64,000 nucleotides of DNA from Tubulanus polymorphus. Lineage: Eukaryota > Nemertea > Palaeonemertea > Tubulaniformes > Tubulanidae. Below, piece after piece: positions 46,744-58,269 of the stretch. Under the pieces are notes generated by a model. That model was given only the letters and a program-made list of their open reading frames with translations. It searched no databases and was not told the origin of the DNA. Location of the stretch: assembly GCF_964204645.1 (NCBI RefSeq), contig NC_134026.1, positions 11,250,450-11,314,449 of the forward strand. The letters are read 5' to 3'. A program made the translations under genes and the position numbers. Within the stretch, counting starts at the first letter, position 1. Each line of letters starts with the position of its first letter.

Positions 46744-47994
46744 ATGTCGCCCAGAGGAGAATTCAACAAGTCATATTTCATGGCTCTAGAAGAGGGATTC
46801 AACCGTACCTATTTTACATTCTACAGCGAGTTCAACCGACAGTATCATCATGTAAAATGGGTAGAAGTATTCTTTTTGTGCGGATTGTGTTTGTGGTCGG
46901 TCGTTGGCAACTCATTACTCATAACCGTCGTATTGCGGTGCAAACCACTGCGAACTGTAATGAACTTTTTCGTGATAAACCTTGCAGCCAGTGATATGTG
47001 TTTTACGATAGTGGGTCCGATAATCGCGATCGCCCGAGTAAAAGAAACTTGGATAATGGGTACGTTCATGTGCAGCCTGATAGCATACGGACAGACTTTG
47101 TGCGGGGTTGTCTCCATGTGGATGATGACCCTGGTGAGCATCGATCGCCATCGATACATTTGCGGCACCGGCCGAAACAACATCACTACAAAATCGGCTA
47201 AACTGATGATATTCTTAACCTGGGTTATTGCTGCCGCTGCGTTCATCCCACTGGCTTTGTTTTTCCACGTAAAACAGTTCCCTTTTGGGACGTCTAGCGT
47301 TACCATTTGCACACTAATGTGGCCGACAAAAGAAATCAAGATGTCCTGTATATTCGTACTTATTGTCTGTATTCTTGGATTCATCGTGCCGTTGATCGTT
47401 ATTATTTTCAACTATGTCCAAATATTCAAGAAGTTTTCGTCCAAACGCGAAGAGACTGCGTTACGGCGTCTGTCATCTTCAGCTGAGCCCCCTGCCGTTC
47501 AGGAATCAGACGACAAAGACACAGAAGAAGATCAAGTATCACGTGACGCGAAGGATTATCAACTTGTAAGAATGACAGCGATGGTCGTGGGAACATTCAT
47601 CGTCATGTGGACACCACTTTGCATCATATTCCTAGTAGTTCTCTTCGATGGATACGGCTATAACGGCGGGCGGATGGCCATCAAGTCTTGGAGTTTCATC
47701 TTTGCAATATGTCTCGCTTTCACTAACTCGTGTATGAATCCCGTGATTTATTTCACGTTCAACCAGAAATTTCGAAGTGGTTTAAAAATGTCATGGCATT
47801 CGTTCTCGAAACCAACGGATGACAATGGTGTAGCATTTGAGTCTTTACCAGTTGCCTCCCCACCGCACAAAAACGGTCGCATCGGCGAAGAAAACTTAAA
47901 CGACGCACCCGGCGGCGAAGAAAACTTAAACGACGCACCCGGCAACCGGCAGATTGAAGAATCAGACAATTCGAACATCGAAACCAGATCATGA
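46744..47994 (+). CDS. Class A (rhodopsin-like) GPCR, FFAR4/GPR120-like
   Basis: A seven-helix receptor of the plasma membrane, 416 residues from the ATG at 46744. The open frame extends back to 46576, but that part reads through a dispersed repeat and an acceptor site abuts 46744. N-glycosylation sequons at N8 and N20 fit an extracellular N-terminus. Landmarks: GNS with N56 in TM1, NLAASD with D84 in TM2, C110 before TM3 pairing with C189 in loop 2, a DRH (134-136) in place of DRY, W160 in TM4, P216 in TM5, MWTP (288-291) in TM6, NPVIY (332-336) in TM7. Loop 2 has ICTLMWPT, close to the ICTLxWPT of vertebrate GPR120 as I recall it, and KDYQLVR precedes TM6. This suggests the long-chain fatty-acid receptor group, though ligand and G protein are unknown. 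The C-tail has a perfect 10-residue tandem (GEENLNDAPG twice). No intron in the coding part. Confidence 0.9.
   Translation: MSPRGEFNKSYFMALEEGFNRTYFTFYSEFNRQYHHVKWVEVFFLCGLCLWSVVGNSLLITVVLRCKPLRTVMNFFVINLAASDMCFTIVGPIIAIARVKETWIMGTFMCSLIAYGQTLCGVVSMWMMTLVSIDRHRYICGTGRNNITTKSAKLMIFLTWVIAAAAFIPLALFFHVKQFPFGTSSVTICTLMWPTKEIKMSCIFVLIVCILGFIVPLIVIIFNYVQIFKKFSSKREETALRRLSSSAEPPAVQESDDKDTEEDQVSRDAKDYQLVRMTAMVVGTFIVMWTPLCIIFLVVLFDGYGYNGGRMAIKSWSFIFAICLAFTNSCMNPVIYFTFNQKFRSGLKMSWHSFSKPTDDNGVAFESLPVASPPHKNGRIGEENLNDAPGGEENLNDAPGNRQIEESDNSNIETRS
47884..47943 (+). repeat. In-frame 30-bp tandem duplication in the GPCR C-tail
   Basis: Two identical 30-base copies encode GEENLNDAPG twice. Being perfect at DNA level it is young, and it may vary between individuals. 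Confidence 0.95.
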
Positions 47995-48229
47995 TCACTA
48001 TCCACAGTTTCGAAGATTTATCAAGTTGTTTAAGAATTACAAACGAGTTGCAGAAATACTCAAAGATTTCCAAGGTCCAAACAGTCTCTTCATGTTACTA
48101 ATACAGTGGCATTATTGGGCAAAGGAACCGCTCTATTGATACCAAGGATCCCTCCTCTATTTGTGGTGACCGCTATTCCTAATCATCATCATCGTCATCG
48201 TTGTGGACTTGGGACTACACTATTAGATA

Positions 48230-48277
48230 AATAAAGTGCGCATAAAATGACGTTTTATTATTTGGACCTGAAATAAA
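48230..48277 (+). promoter_or_regulatory. Candidate polyadenylation signals of the GPCR
   Basis: AATAAA at 48230-48235 and again at 48272-48277, some 240-280 bases after the stop codon. Either would give a compact 3'UTR. Confidence 0.55.
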
Positions 48278-48878
48278 CTACGAGTACACGACAGCGATTT
48301 TAACAGCTCCATCGATCCCGCGAAGGATAAGGTCAAATAAACTAAAGACGCACGCACATGACGAAACTCAAAGCTGAAGGCTGGTGATAAATTGATATAC
48401 TTTTTGACAAAAAGCTGAGCCTTATTATTAAGGACACATGTATGAATGACATCGAATATTATGAGATTCAGTCATCAAATTGTCAGATGAGTGTATGGCG
48501 AGTCTTATTGGCTACAAACTGTCAAGAGACGCATGTACTCACATGTAAAGTACCGTATGATACTAAATCACGTCGCTACTTGTTTCTAATGGCCTACATC
48601 ACCGAAGGCTCCTCTACAAACGTAGATACTTGCACATTCGTTGGAATGGCCAGAATAAAGGCTTACTTCAAAATTACCAAATTGACCGAAGACACTCGAG
48701 TTCCTATCGGGCAGTTAAGAAACAGTCGTGCGTCGAAGACAGATTAATAAGGCCAATGTGTCATGCATAATCTTTCAATGTTATATATTCTATACATGGA
48801 AGGTCGTCGAGGTTCTACATGTACTAAGTGAATATTTTTATATCTTCGATTCTTTTTCGTTGTGTAATTGTTACATAT

Positions 48879-48964
48879 ATGTACGTATATATATGTATAT
48901 GTATATGTATATGTATACGTATACGTATACGTATACGTATACGTTTACGTATACGTATATATGA
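48879..48964. repeat. (GTATAC/GTATAT)n microsatellite
   Basis: Alternating purine-pyrimidine hexamers GTATAT then GTATAC repeated, with one GTTTAC interruption. Potentially Z-DNA-like or cruciform-forming because the unit is self-complementary. Confidence 0.9.
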
Positions 48965-51160
48965 TCATGCGATGCTGTAAATGAAAATCCACTGTGGTTC
49001 TTATAAATAGGTGTTCAAATTGATAATTAATTTGACTACCTGGAATTCTACATATTTTGATGAAACCGAAGGTGTTGCTCATCTTTCTCTGCCTCTCTGA
49101 TGACAATACGTTGCTTGACGCTGCTTTTGATATTGTATGAATTATCCAATCGTATATACGTATGAGCTGATGAGTGACGTTGCGTCTGTCGAACCAGATG
49201 TGTTTTCAAGCCGGTTGTGATTCAAGAAATGATTTACGAATATTCACCTCGAACAACCAGAGAGGGCAAAGGATTTAATATTTTTGTACTTATACATATC
49301 GCCAGTATCGTTATTCGCTTATCACTTATGAATGTTATGTGTTTCCTCCACTGCCGTGGATTTCATTATCGCTTTTCATAATTCGAAATGATACGGGGTG
49401 TTACTTGAACACGAGTACTGATAGGGATTGAAACTTTTCATAATGTAATCCCCAATGCAGTGCCTACGAATACTACTTGTAAACAAGTTTATTCATAAAT
49501 GTACGAAAGGTAAACCAAATCTTACAGCTAAACAAACTAAATATTGATGTTTTTCATATATTGTGATCAAACTCTAACAACCTTATCGGGTATCACTCTT
49601 TTCAATAAATTTTTGTGATCGTGAAATAATAATCCCTTATCATTAAACACACTCTATGGTAAATCTGTGATTCCAAAATATTCGTCATTGTGTTTAATAA
49701 AGTAATGAAGTGTTCATGAAATTTTGTTTGTTTCTGAAAGTTACCCGCGCTGTCTTGGAAATGGACTAGCACCGTCGAAAACAATTGGATGGATTTCATG
49801 CCAGGTAAAATGAACGTAAAACAATGAAAAATTTTTTTCATTATTTTTATGTTATAGTTATATTCATTGATTTAACATTGTTTTATGTCACCTTGGAGTA
49901 GTCCGATTACTCCAAGATATCACGTAAAAACCCAATAATTTATACGCCGCCTCAAATCAACGTTAAATGGAACGAAGACACATTTTTCATTGAATCTATG
50001 CGCAATTATGCAAAAGGCATTAGACCACAATTAGGTTAGCAGCTTGAAGATGCGAAGGACCGGACTCCAAAAGTAGTACCGGTACCTAGAATGAAGAAGA
50101 GGTCCCCCAAAAATGTTGCCATAATTCTGTAAATGGGATAGGTAACGAATTTCGGTGAAATCCATTGATCCTCGAGACAGATTGACGATGAAATATCCCC
50201 AAACTTTTTTTCGGGTACTTCTAAAGTACGAAACGATGAAATATGAGAGGAAATTACGAAATTTACTACATATGAAACCAAATTACGAAAAGCGAAAGTA
50301 CGTAACGAAGTGCTAAACTACACGAAATGGCCATTCTTTCGCATGTTTAGCGATTTCATCAGAATCCCTGCCGGAGAATGATCTGCGCATGCTCATCTAC
50401 AATTTGAAGGGACTTATCAATAAATTATGGGTTAGAGAACGAAGTGTGCTTTAAAACATATACTTCAGTTTTTAGGCTAAACATGTGATATCTTGTTTCT
50501 CCACTCTATTGAGGCCGCCTATATGCCCTGTACATTACTTTTTTTTAAACCATGATTAGGCATACAGTTACAAAGCCGACAGCTATAGAAATGACCAGAT
50601 CAAAACATTTTATTGGAATCGACATAATGACCCGGCCGCTGCGGAGAAACAAGGTATTCATTTTTAGCCTTATGCTTCATTATTGGTTTCCTGGAAACCC
50701 TCACTTTGAATTTACGCTGATCAAGTGACTTGCTGCGAATCATGTTTGATCCACGAAGGAGGAAATGAAATAACGACCACGCACTACAGATTCCGATGTA
50801 TATTCATCGTATCAACTTTGGGACCGTCTCAAAATGTCAATAGGCTTAAAAAAACCCTACGGTTTAAGAACATGACATTCTTGATTACTTTCAAAGGATC
50901 ATTTACATGAATCGCCACAATTCTTACAATCCCATGGAATTTAACGGGCTTTGACTATAGTATGGTCGTGTTTGAAATATGACCATTTCGTTTCTTATTT
51001 CGTTTCGTACTTGAGCACTACTCGCAAAAAATTAAAAATTCCGTAATTCCGCTTCATATTTCGAAATTTAGCAGGACCCTTTTTTGCTAGGAGTAAGGGT
51101 ACCAAACACGGTGGTGGATTCCCTTCGATATTCCGCTCGGATGTGCTGGCATACCTGTAC
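48965..51160. other. Non-coding interval with a weak inverted TACGAAA tract
   Basis: No gene supported. 50205-50335 is rich in TACGAAAC/ACGAAATT iterations ending CACGAAATGGCCATTC. 50975-51080 holds an inverse-like tract (GACCATTTCGTTTCTTATTT and on). Together they may be the arms of another degenerate foldback about 0.9 kb long, but similarity is loose. Confidence 0.35.
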
Positions 51161-51164
51161 TGGG

Positions 51165-51742
51165 ATACCCCACCTTTCTAGCGGTTTGATTATTATAAAA
51201 GTTAGTTTGGGTATGTGGGGCGAAAACCACTTCAAGGTGTAGCTAAGATGCTGGGCTATGAGCCACGAGCAGGATTTCCCCTGAATTTACGCGCTTATAT
51301 ATGAACTAAACTCCCGAATTTCTTGTTTTAACTATAGGATATAGAAGACTTTGGAATAGTGCTCTGAGCACAAAAGTTTTTAAAATGTTTTTAGTTTAAT
51401 ATTTTGCCGCGTGAAATCTATCATATTTTTAGGATTTATATACATGTTTCGTAAATACCCCACCTTTCTAGCGGTTTGATTATTATAAAAGTTAGTTTGG
51501 GTATGTGGGGCGAAAACCACTTCAAGGTGTAGCTAAGATGCTGGGCTATGAGCCACGAGCAGGATTTCCCCTGAATTTACGCGCTTATATATGAACTAAA
51601 CTCCCAAATTTCTTGTTTTAACTATAGAATATAGAAGACTTTGGAATAGTGCTCTGAGCACAAAAGTCTTTAAAATGTTTTTAGTTTAATATTTTGTGAA
51701 ATCTATCATATTTTTAGGATTTATATACATGTTTCGTAAATA
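51165..51742. repeat. 290-bp recent tandem duplication
   Basis: 51165-51454 and 51455-51740 are almost identical. Differences seen are a few substitutions (CCCGAATTT versus CCCAAATTT, ATAGGATAT versus ATAGAATAT) and loss of about four bases (GCCGCGTGAAA versus GTGAAA) in copy 2. The unit starts TACCCCACCTTTCTAGCGG and includes GTGTAGCTAAGATGCTGGGC and TGAGCCACGAGCAGG. CCCCAC near the start can pair with GTGGGG about 50 bases on. No ORF. It could be a transcribed non-coding repeat, but nothing identifies an RNA class. Confidence 0.9.
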
Positions 51743-51767
51743 ATGGCAAAAATAAATTTCTTATATA

Positions 51768-52214
51768 CAGTGGAACCTCGTTAGTACGATGTCCGTGGGA
51801 AAATGAAAAATCATCGTACTAACCGAGCTAATATCGAATTAACCATTTGATTTGAAAAATCCCATAATTACCTCAACGGACAACCCGTAGAGATCGTATT
51901 CATTGAAATCACATTTTAATTCGTCCCTAAATTAAGGGATATGAACAATCTATTCAAATTTATAATAAGTACTGTTCAGTCGATTGGAGAAGTCCCTTGA
52001 TGGATTTTTCATGTTGTCATTATGGACCATCGTACTAAGCGTGTTTACTTACTATAGAAATGAATAGGAGAACTAAAATCTTACATCGTATTACCGGAAA
52101 TATCGTATTTACGTATTCGCACTAAGCAAACATTTATCTAGGGAAGTGCTGATACAAAAACCGGGTATTCTTACATTCATCAATTCCTACAATAGTACTT
52201 ACGAGGTTCGACAG
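51768..52214. mobile_element. pogo/Tigger-like MITE
   Basis: The left end CAGTGGAACCTCGTTAGTAC and the right end GTACTTACGAGGTTCGACAG are inverted and match the CAGTxGAACCTC terminal style of pogo/Tigger elements. TA flanks both sides (51766-51767 and 52215-52216), the expected target duplication for the Tc1/mariner/pogo superfamily. 447 bp, no transposase, so non-autonomous. Internal CATCGTACTAA segments are repeated subterminally. Confidence 0.85.
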
Positions 52215-52624
52215 TAGTTCATTAATGTCAAAATGAAACATCAAATTTACTCGTCAAACTTTCATTTTTTAACCTGTCAATATGAAGCATCGTCAATTTA
52301 CTCGTCATTTCTACATAAAATGCTCGTCAAAGCATTATGTTTGACGTGTAAAATCACATATCGCCATCGTAGATACAGTGCCAGTTCCAATACTCATATT
52401 TGACACGTCAAAATCGATATCGTAGGTATTCTGTTAAAACTAAATGTTCACTCAAATGTCAAATTTGTCACAGCATTTTGAAGTTTAGATGATGCTTAAT
52501 TCTTTTGTGTCGTATACAAGCCCTATAGCCTATTTTTGGTATGTTGAACTAAAATTCCACGGGTCGGATAAGGTGCGAATTATTTATTTCTGTTAATCCT
52601 AAAGTTGTTGATATTTTTGATCTT

Positions 52625-52765
52625 AAAATAGGGATTGTCCCCATTATTTATTTATTTGGCTGGTAAATTTTGTTTGATTTTTCGATTGAGTGTCCCTTAC
52701 CGACCCACCACACCTGCCGGGAGCGAAACAGGGGGTTTGATTTTGAAAACGGAAATCGAAGTACA
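52625..52765. repeat. Dispersed repeat with conserved CCTGCCGGGAGCGAA core, copy 2
   Basis: Second copy of 15820-15965. The core CCCACCACACCTGCCGGGAG plus CGAAACAGGGGGTTTGATTT differs from copy 1 at a single base, while the flanks have diverged much more. Confidence 0.7.
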
Positions 52766-53535
52766 GATATAGATGTGTGATCGGCGGTCGAGTTAACAGA
52801 ATATTTTTAAATCAAAGTACATAATTGGAAATTCGGTTCCGGTTCATCCAAACAATCTTCCATTCAGTCTGAACCGGCAAGCGACTGATTGGGATGAATT
52901 TTTCTGGCTGCCTAATTTAATACATTGAGATTCTGGAAATAGCTATATTACAAGGTTGAAGATCATTTTGTCCATTTTTATATTTTTTTGGTCGTTTTCT
53001 ACGTGAAAATAGTCCGATAGTTTATTGTGGTTTTTTCTCGAGTAGATGTTGATGTAGAAGTCCTCTAAGTTGATGATCCCGCGTGTTGACTAGATGGGAA
53101 GAAAGCACATTTCGAAACGCAAATTTTCCAGATGAGAGTATGGCCCTGGGGTATCCGAAGTGTAGTTGTATGACATCGACGGTGCAGCTCCGATGAGGAT
53201 GGGTTCTCCATCAAGGGGTGCGCAGTTGGTACTCCACATCTGGTGCTGAATTTGCCTAAAAGTAAAAGTTTAAAGTTGTTGATATTAGCCAGGAGCTGGT
53301 TAGGATAAACTTACTCAATCAAACTGCATGTACATATGCACAAATATTCTAGAAAACTCTACAGTATTTTGTGGACTCAACCCCGCTTGCCTGCCTTTCG
53401 CTGAAATCGGTAAAAAAAAACTAAAACGATGTATATTAAACAAATCGTTTTCAAATTAGAATAAGAGACCAGCAGTGTCAACAGGCCTTAGGCTTTCTTT
53501 CACAAACCTTCACACCGTCACTACTAATACCATCG
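52766..53535. other. Non-coding interval, no gene seen
   Basis: Nothing recognisable; no long ORF, no clear repeat. Confidence 0.4.
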
Positions 53536-53539
53536 TAAA

Positions 53540-53662
53540 CAGTATAAAGTGGCTGGGATCGAGGGGCTTGGTGTGTGCGTGTATTACCTTTATATAATGC
53601 GGCTGGGATCGAGGAGCTGGGTGTTTGCGTGAGTTGCCGTTATATCAAGTGTCTGGGATCCG
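53540..53662. repeat. 50-bp satellite, three copies, shared with 0.63-0.87 kb
   Basis: GGCTGGGATCGAGGGGCTTG at 53551, GGCTGGGATCGAGGAGCTGG at 53601 and GTCTGGGATCC at 53651 give an exact 50-base spacing. Same family as the array at 628-868. Confidence 0.8.
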
Positions 53663-53762
53663 TCCGACCCAATGTCGGCAATGTCGGCAAGTAAAACCAA
53701 CCTACATTAGATATCCCTTTCCCGATGTCGGCGATGTCGGCAAGTAAAACTAACCTACATCC
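53663..53762. repeat. ATGTCGGCAATGTCGGCAAG repeat x2
   Basis: ATGTCGGCAATGTCGGCAAG followed by TAAAACCAACCTACATT, repeated about 56 bases on as ATGTCGGCGATGTCGGCAAG and TAAAACTAACCTACATCC. Confidence 0.75.
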
Positions 53763-54279
53763 AATTGCCTGCACTTCTCACTCCATGATCCCAAACGGAT
53801 GCAACTTTGCTATCCCTTAACCCTTTCAGTACACACCACCTTCCGGGAAGCCAGTAAAACATATACAGAATATACGCACCCCATTCCCCGAAGGGGGTCA
53901 CTTTACGTTAGATTATCATGTCGGGACTCGAACCCGATTGTATTTGAACGCTTCCCGGTGGTAGTAAACATCTACCAGGTGGTGCTCACGTAGATTTTGT
54001 GAGTGAATTTTAAAAGTTTTATGAACTTTTGACAAGTTTTGTGGTAAAACATAAGGAAAAATGGCACCGAATTGGAGACTAACAGTCAGTGAAGTGTTAA
54101 GATGATATTCAATTGGGTCTAACTGCAGTTTGGGTCACCTATCCACTGGGTGGCGCTAGTGTTATTAAAGAATAGTGTTATGGTAAGGTTAGGTACACCA
54201 TTAGGGACACCTAAACTGCAGTCATACCCCTTAGGCGTAGTGACCTAGAAAAATATATGATAAGCAATCATAGAAAAAG

Positions 54280-54600
54280 TACAACATGAAAATGTACAAC
54301 ACGGAAATTGTCCGACATGAAATTGTCCTAAAAATCCAGTACTGGATTTAAATAGAATTTTCACTTCTGGAAAATGCACGACATGGAAATTAACATCAGT
54401 GAACACCTTGGAATAAGATAGAAAAATCCAGAACTGGAATTTGATAGAATAGTCACATTCGGAAATTGACCATCATGGAAATTGATAGAAATCTATTATT
54501 TTCCAGTTGGTCAATTTCCATGTTTGTCTATTTCCAAAAGTGATTATTCTATCAAATTCATGTTGGTTATTTTCTATGATGTGCTGTTTCATGTATGGTT
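54280..54600. mobile_element. Foldback-like region of CATGGAAATTG iterations
   Basis: From 54285 to about 54490 a loose unit of 15-40 bases (GACATGAAATTGTCC, GACATGGAAATTAAC, CATCATGGAAATTGATAG) recurs. From about 54500 to 54600 the inverse appears (GGTCAATTTCCATG, GTCTATTTCC, TTCTATCAAATTCATG). Layout matches other iterated-arm foldbacks in the window. The ORF at 54507-54698 is not supported. Confidence 0.5.
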
Positions 54601-55440
54601 TCAGCATCACTGCCTGGAATGTGGAAATAGCACAACAGGAAAATAATAGAATCTTTATTCACTTTGACCTATTTGACAATGATTCCTCTTATATGTGAAA
54701 ATCAATTTCTTGTTTTTGTGTGCATGTAAAGAGTTTTTAGTCCTCTGTGGTGTTATTATCACAATCATTTTCAAAAGTTTTTCGGTTTAATATCATATTG
54801 AAATTTGACAATATTCAAACAGAACAAAGAAATAACTGAATTATATCCTATAGCTCCATGTCGACAGTACTATAATTGTAACTGTGCTATTTTCCTATGA
54901 AATTTGCCCTGTTTTGGACCTTATTTATTTTACTGCCCTTGTTCATTGGTCATTTCTAGTCAAAATAAGATTCATGTTCTCCAGGGCTCTCTGCTCTCGA
55001 CGGATAACTTCAACTCATTTCGAATGATTGCGAAAATAATTACTTTCCCTATGGCGGAATTCCTTCATCTGTAAAGTAAACTTGGGCAAAAATAGGGGAG
55101 GGACAGCTGCCCCACCCCCCTTGAATCTGGATACTTTGGGAAGTGATTATTGAAGAGTCAAATATCGAGCAATTCGCTGCCATCTTAGTGTCATCAGTCC
55201 TCATCGGCAAGTGGAAAAAAGGTTTTTCTTTTAGGAAAATATCGACAGATTCTCTCATTGTTGACGCCTTCTATATCAATTGAATGCAATTCATTTCCAA
55301 TAATCATATCTTAATTTTATTTTACAATGTCAAACGCAGCACAAGTTGAACGTTTTAAAATACGATTTGAACAACATAGAACATAAGATATATACAGATT
55401 AGACAAGATCTAACAAGCGACATTACACTTAGATTTTTTT
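54601..55440. other. Non-coding interval downstream of the MULE gene
   Basis: No gene supported. This is the region 3' of the minus-strand transposase; no terminal repeat of that element was found here. Confidence 0.4.
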
Positions 55441-55446
55441 CAAAAG

Positions 55447-56887
<1,441 letters not shown>

Positions 56888-56955
56888 CTGAAAAATAAAA
56901 GAGGAATGTCAAGCTAAATCTTAAATTGCACATGCACATTCAATCTAAAAACCTT

Positions 56956-57012
56956 TCATTTGGGTCCGTCTGAGGCTGGACAACAATGAACATAGGTTCA
57001 CAGTGGCATAGA
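56956..57012. repeat. Fragment related to the arms of the 58.9-60.0 kb element
   Basis: CATTTGGGTCCGTCTGAGGC then TGGACAACAATGAACATAGG parallels TATTTGGGTCCGTTAGA...GAGGCTGGG...CCAGTTCACGAGG in the subrepeat of that foldback. Lies just upstream (in gene sense) of the MULE coding exon. Confidence 0.5.
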
Positions 57013-57244
57013 GATAAAAGTAGGTTACAAAAGGCCCAAGGAAAAGATTCCTTTAATAAAGTTGGGGAAAAAATCCCCCACTTTTTTACTTGGAGTGTAA
57101 GTAGATACAATTTTAAGGTAAATTTATAGCGCAATTTATTGTCGTCCATCCCTTTTTGTCACAAAAATTAAATTAATTTGTAAATCGTTAAAAAGGTGAC
57201 AAATTCGATTTTTGCGGGTCAAGCTATTTTCATAGCAATTTTTA

Positions 57245-57300
57245 AAATTCAAGGGACCGTCAGAAAATGGCACCTAGAAACTGGAAAATTCTTTATAGGA
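57245..57300. repeat. GGGACCGTCAGAAAATGGC dispersed fragment
   Basis: Similar to 1775-1825: GAGGGACCGCCACAAAATGG then CGCCTAGAAACTTGAAACTT, against AAGGGACCGTCAGAAAATGG then CACCTAGAAACTGGAAAATT. Two copies in the window, about 50 bases, same orientation. Confidence 0.6.
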
Positions 57301-57582
57301 AATACTTCTTAATACTTAAAAGTTCATTAATACTTAATTACAAAAGAATATGAACAGGAGCATTTTACCACAGACCCAATAAACAGAGTTTAATTTTGTT
57401 ACTAAATCTAGGTGAACTGATTTTCAAGGGTTTTCAATGGATTTTTAACAGTTCTAATTTAGCGGCACCCTCAACATCTTTGATCTGGAATGGGGTTTTC
57501 AATGGAACTAGAAAGTTGTTTTCAAACATCTTCGTATAGATTTAACAAAGTTATGAAGAAGACAACATTTCCACAGGGATAC

Positions 57583-57652
57583 GCCCATAATACCTCCGCT
57601 CAAAATACCTCCGCCCAAAATCCCACACCCAGAATCCCTCCACCCAGAATTT
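57583..57652. repeat. CTCCGCCCAAAATAC minisatellite
   Basis: Four to five degenerate units of 14-16 bases: ACCTCCGCTCAAAAT, ACCTCCGCCCAAAAT, CCCACACCCAGAAT, CCCTCCACCCAGAAT. Confidence 0.8.
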
Positions 57653-58265
57653 AAAAAAATGCTATAATTCTATCATTTAGATGCATAAAATACCACCAAT
57701 ATCGACTATTATACATATATTGGATCATATACAATGTATTACGGTATAATATGGTACAATTTCTAGTGAATCCAGTTCACGTGTTGGAAATTAACTCCTC
57801 TTTGATTTGTACAAACAACGAGATACTGGGATTGGAGTCCTAATACATATAAATTTAGATTAGGTTCCGAAAGGTTATATAAGTGAATATGCATTAAAAG
57901 ATATACATTTCTCTCCGATCCATTCATATTTAAGTGTCTAATGATGGGAATGACTTTACATACAATATAACTACCAAGAGGATTTTTACCTGTTACCATG
58001 AAATTCGAATGGTTTACAGTGGACTTAATATGAAACAAAGAGGTGGCTCACCAGCCTTAAAGTAGTCTATAATAATAGCTGGTGTATATTTGTCTATACA
58101 GAGACTGTAATTGTATTTCATGAACAGGGAGGGCTAGTGAGTGAATGAACAACTAAATGAGTTAATTTTACTTTATATACATCTAAAAAACTATTCGCTT
58201 TTTGACAAATCTTGGTTATATGAAATCCATTTACAGCTCAAAATCAATTTTGTGAAGTTCTGTTG
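57653..58265. other. Non-coding interval, no gene seen
   Basis: The ORF at 57763-58038 (minus) has no recognisable motif. AT-rich, no clear repeat. Confidence 0.35.
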
Positions 58266-58269
58266 ACGC

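Noticed and set aside
53925-53990. tRNA-like sequence on the minus strand (GGGTTCGAGTCCCGACATG B-box-like)
   Set aside because: No acceptor-stem pairing or proper anticodon arm could be built; at most a decayed SINE head.
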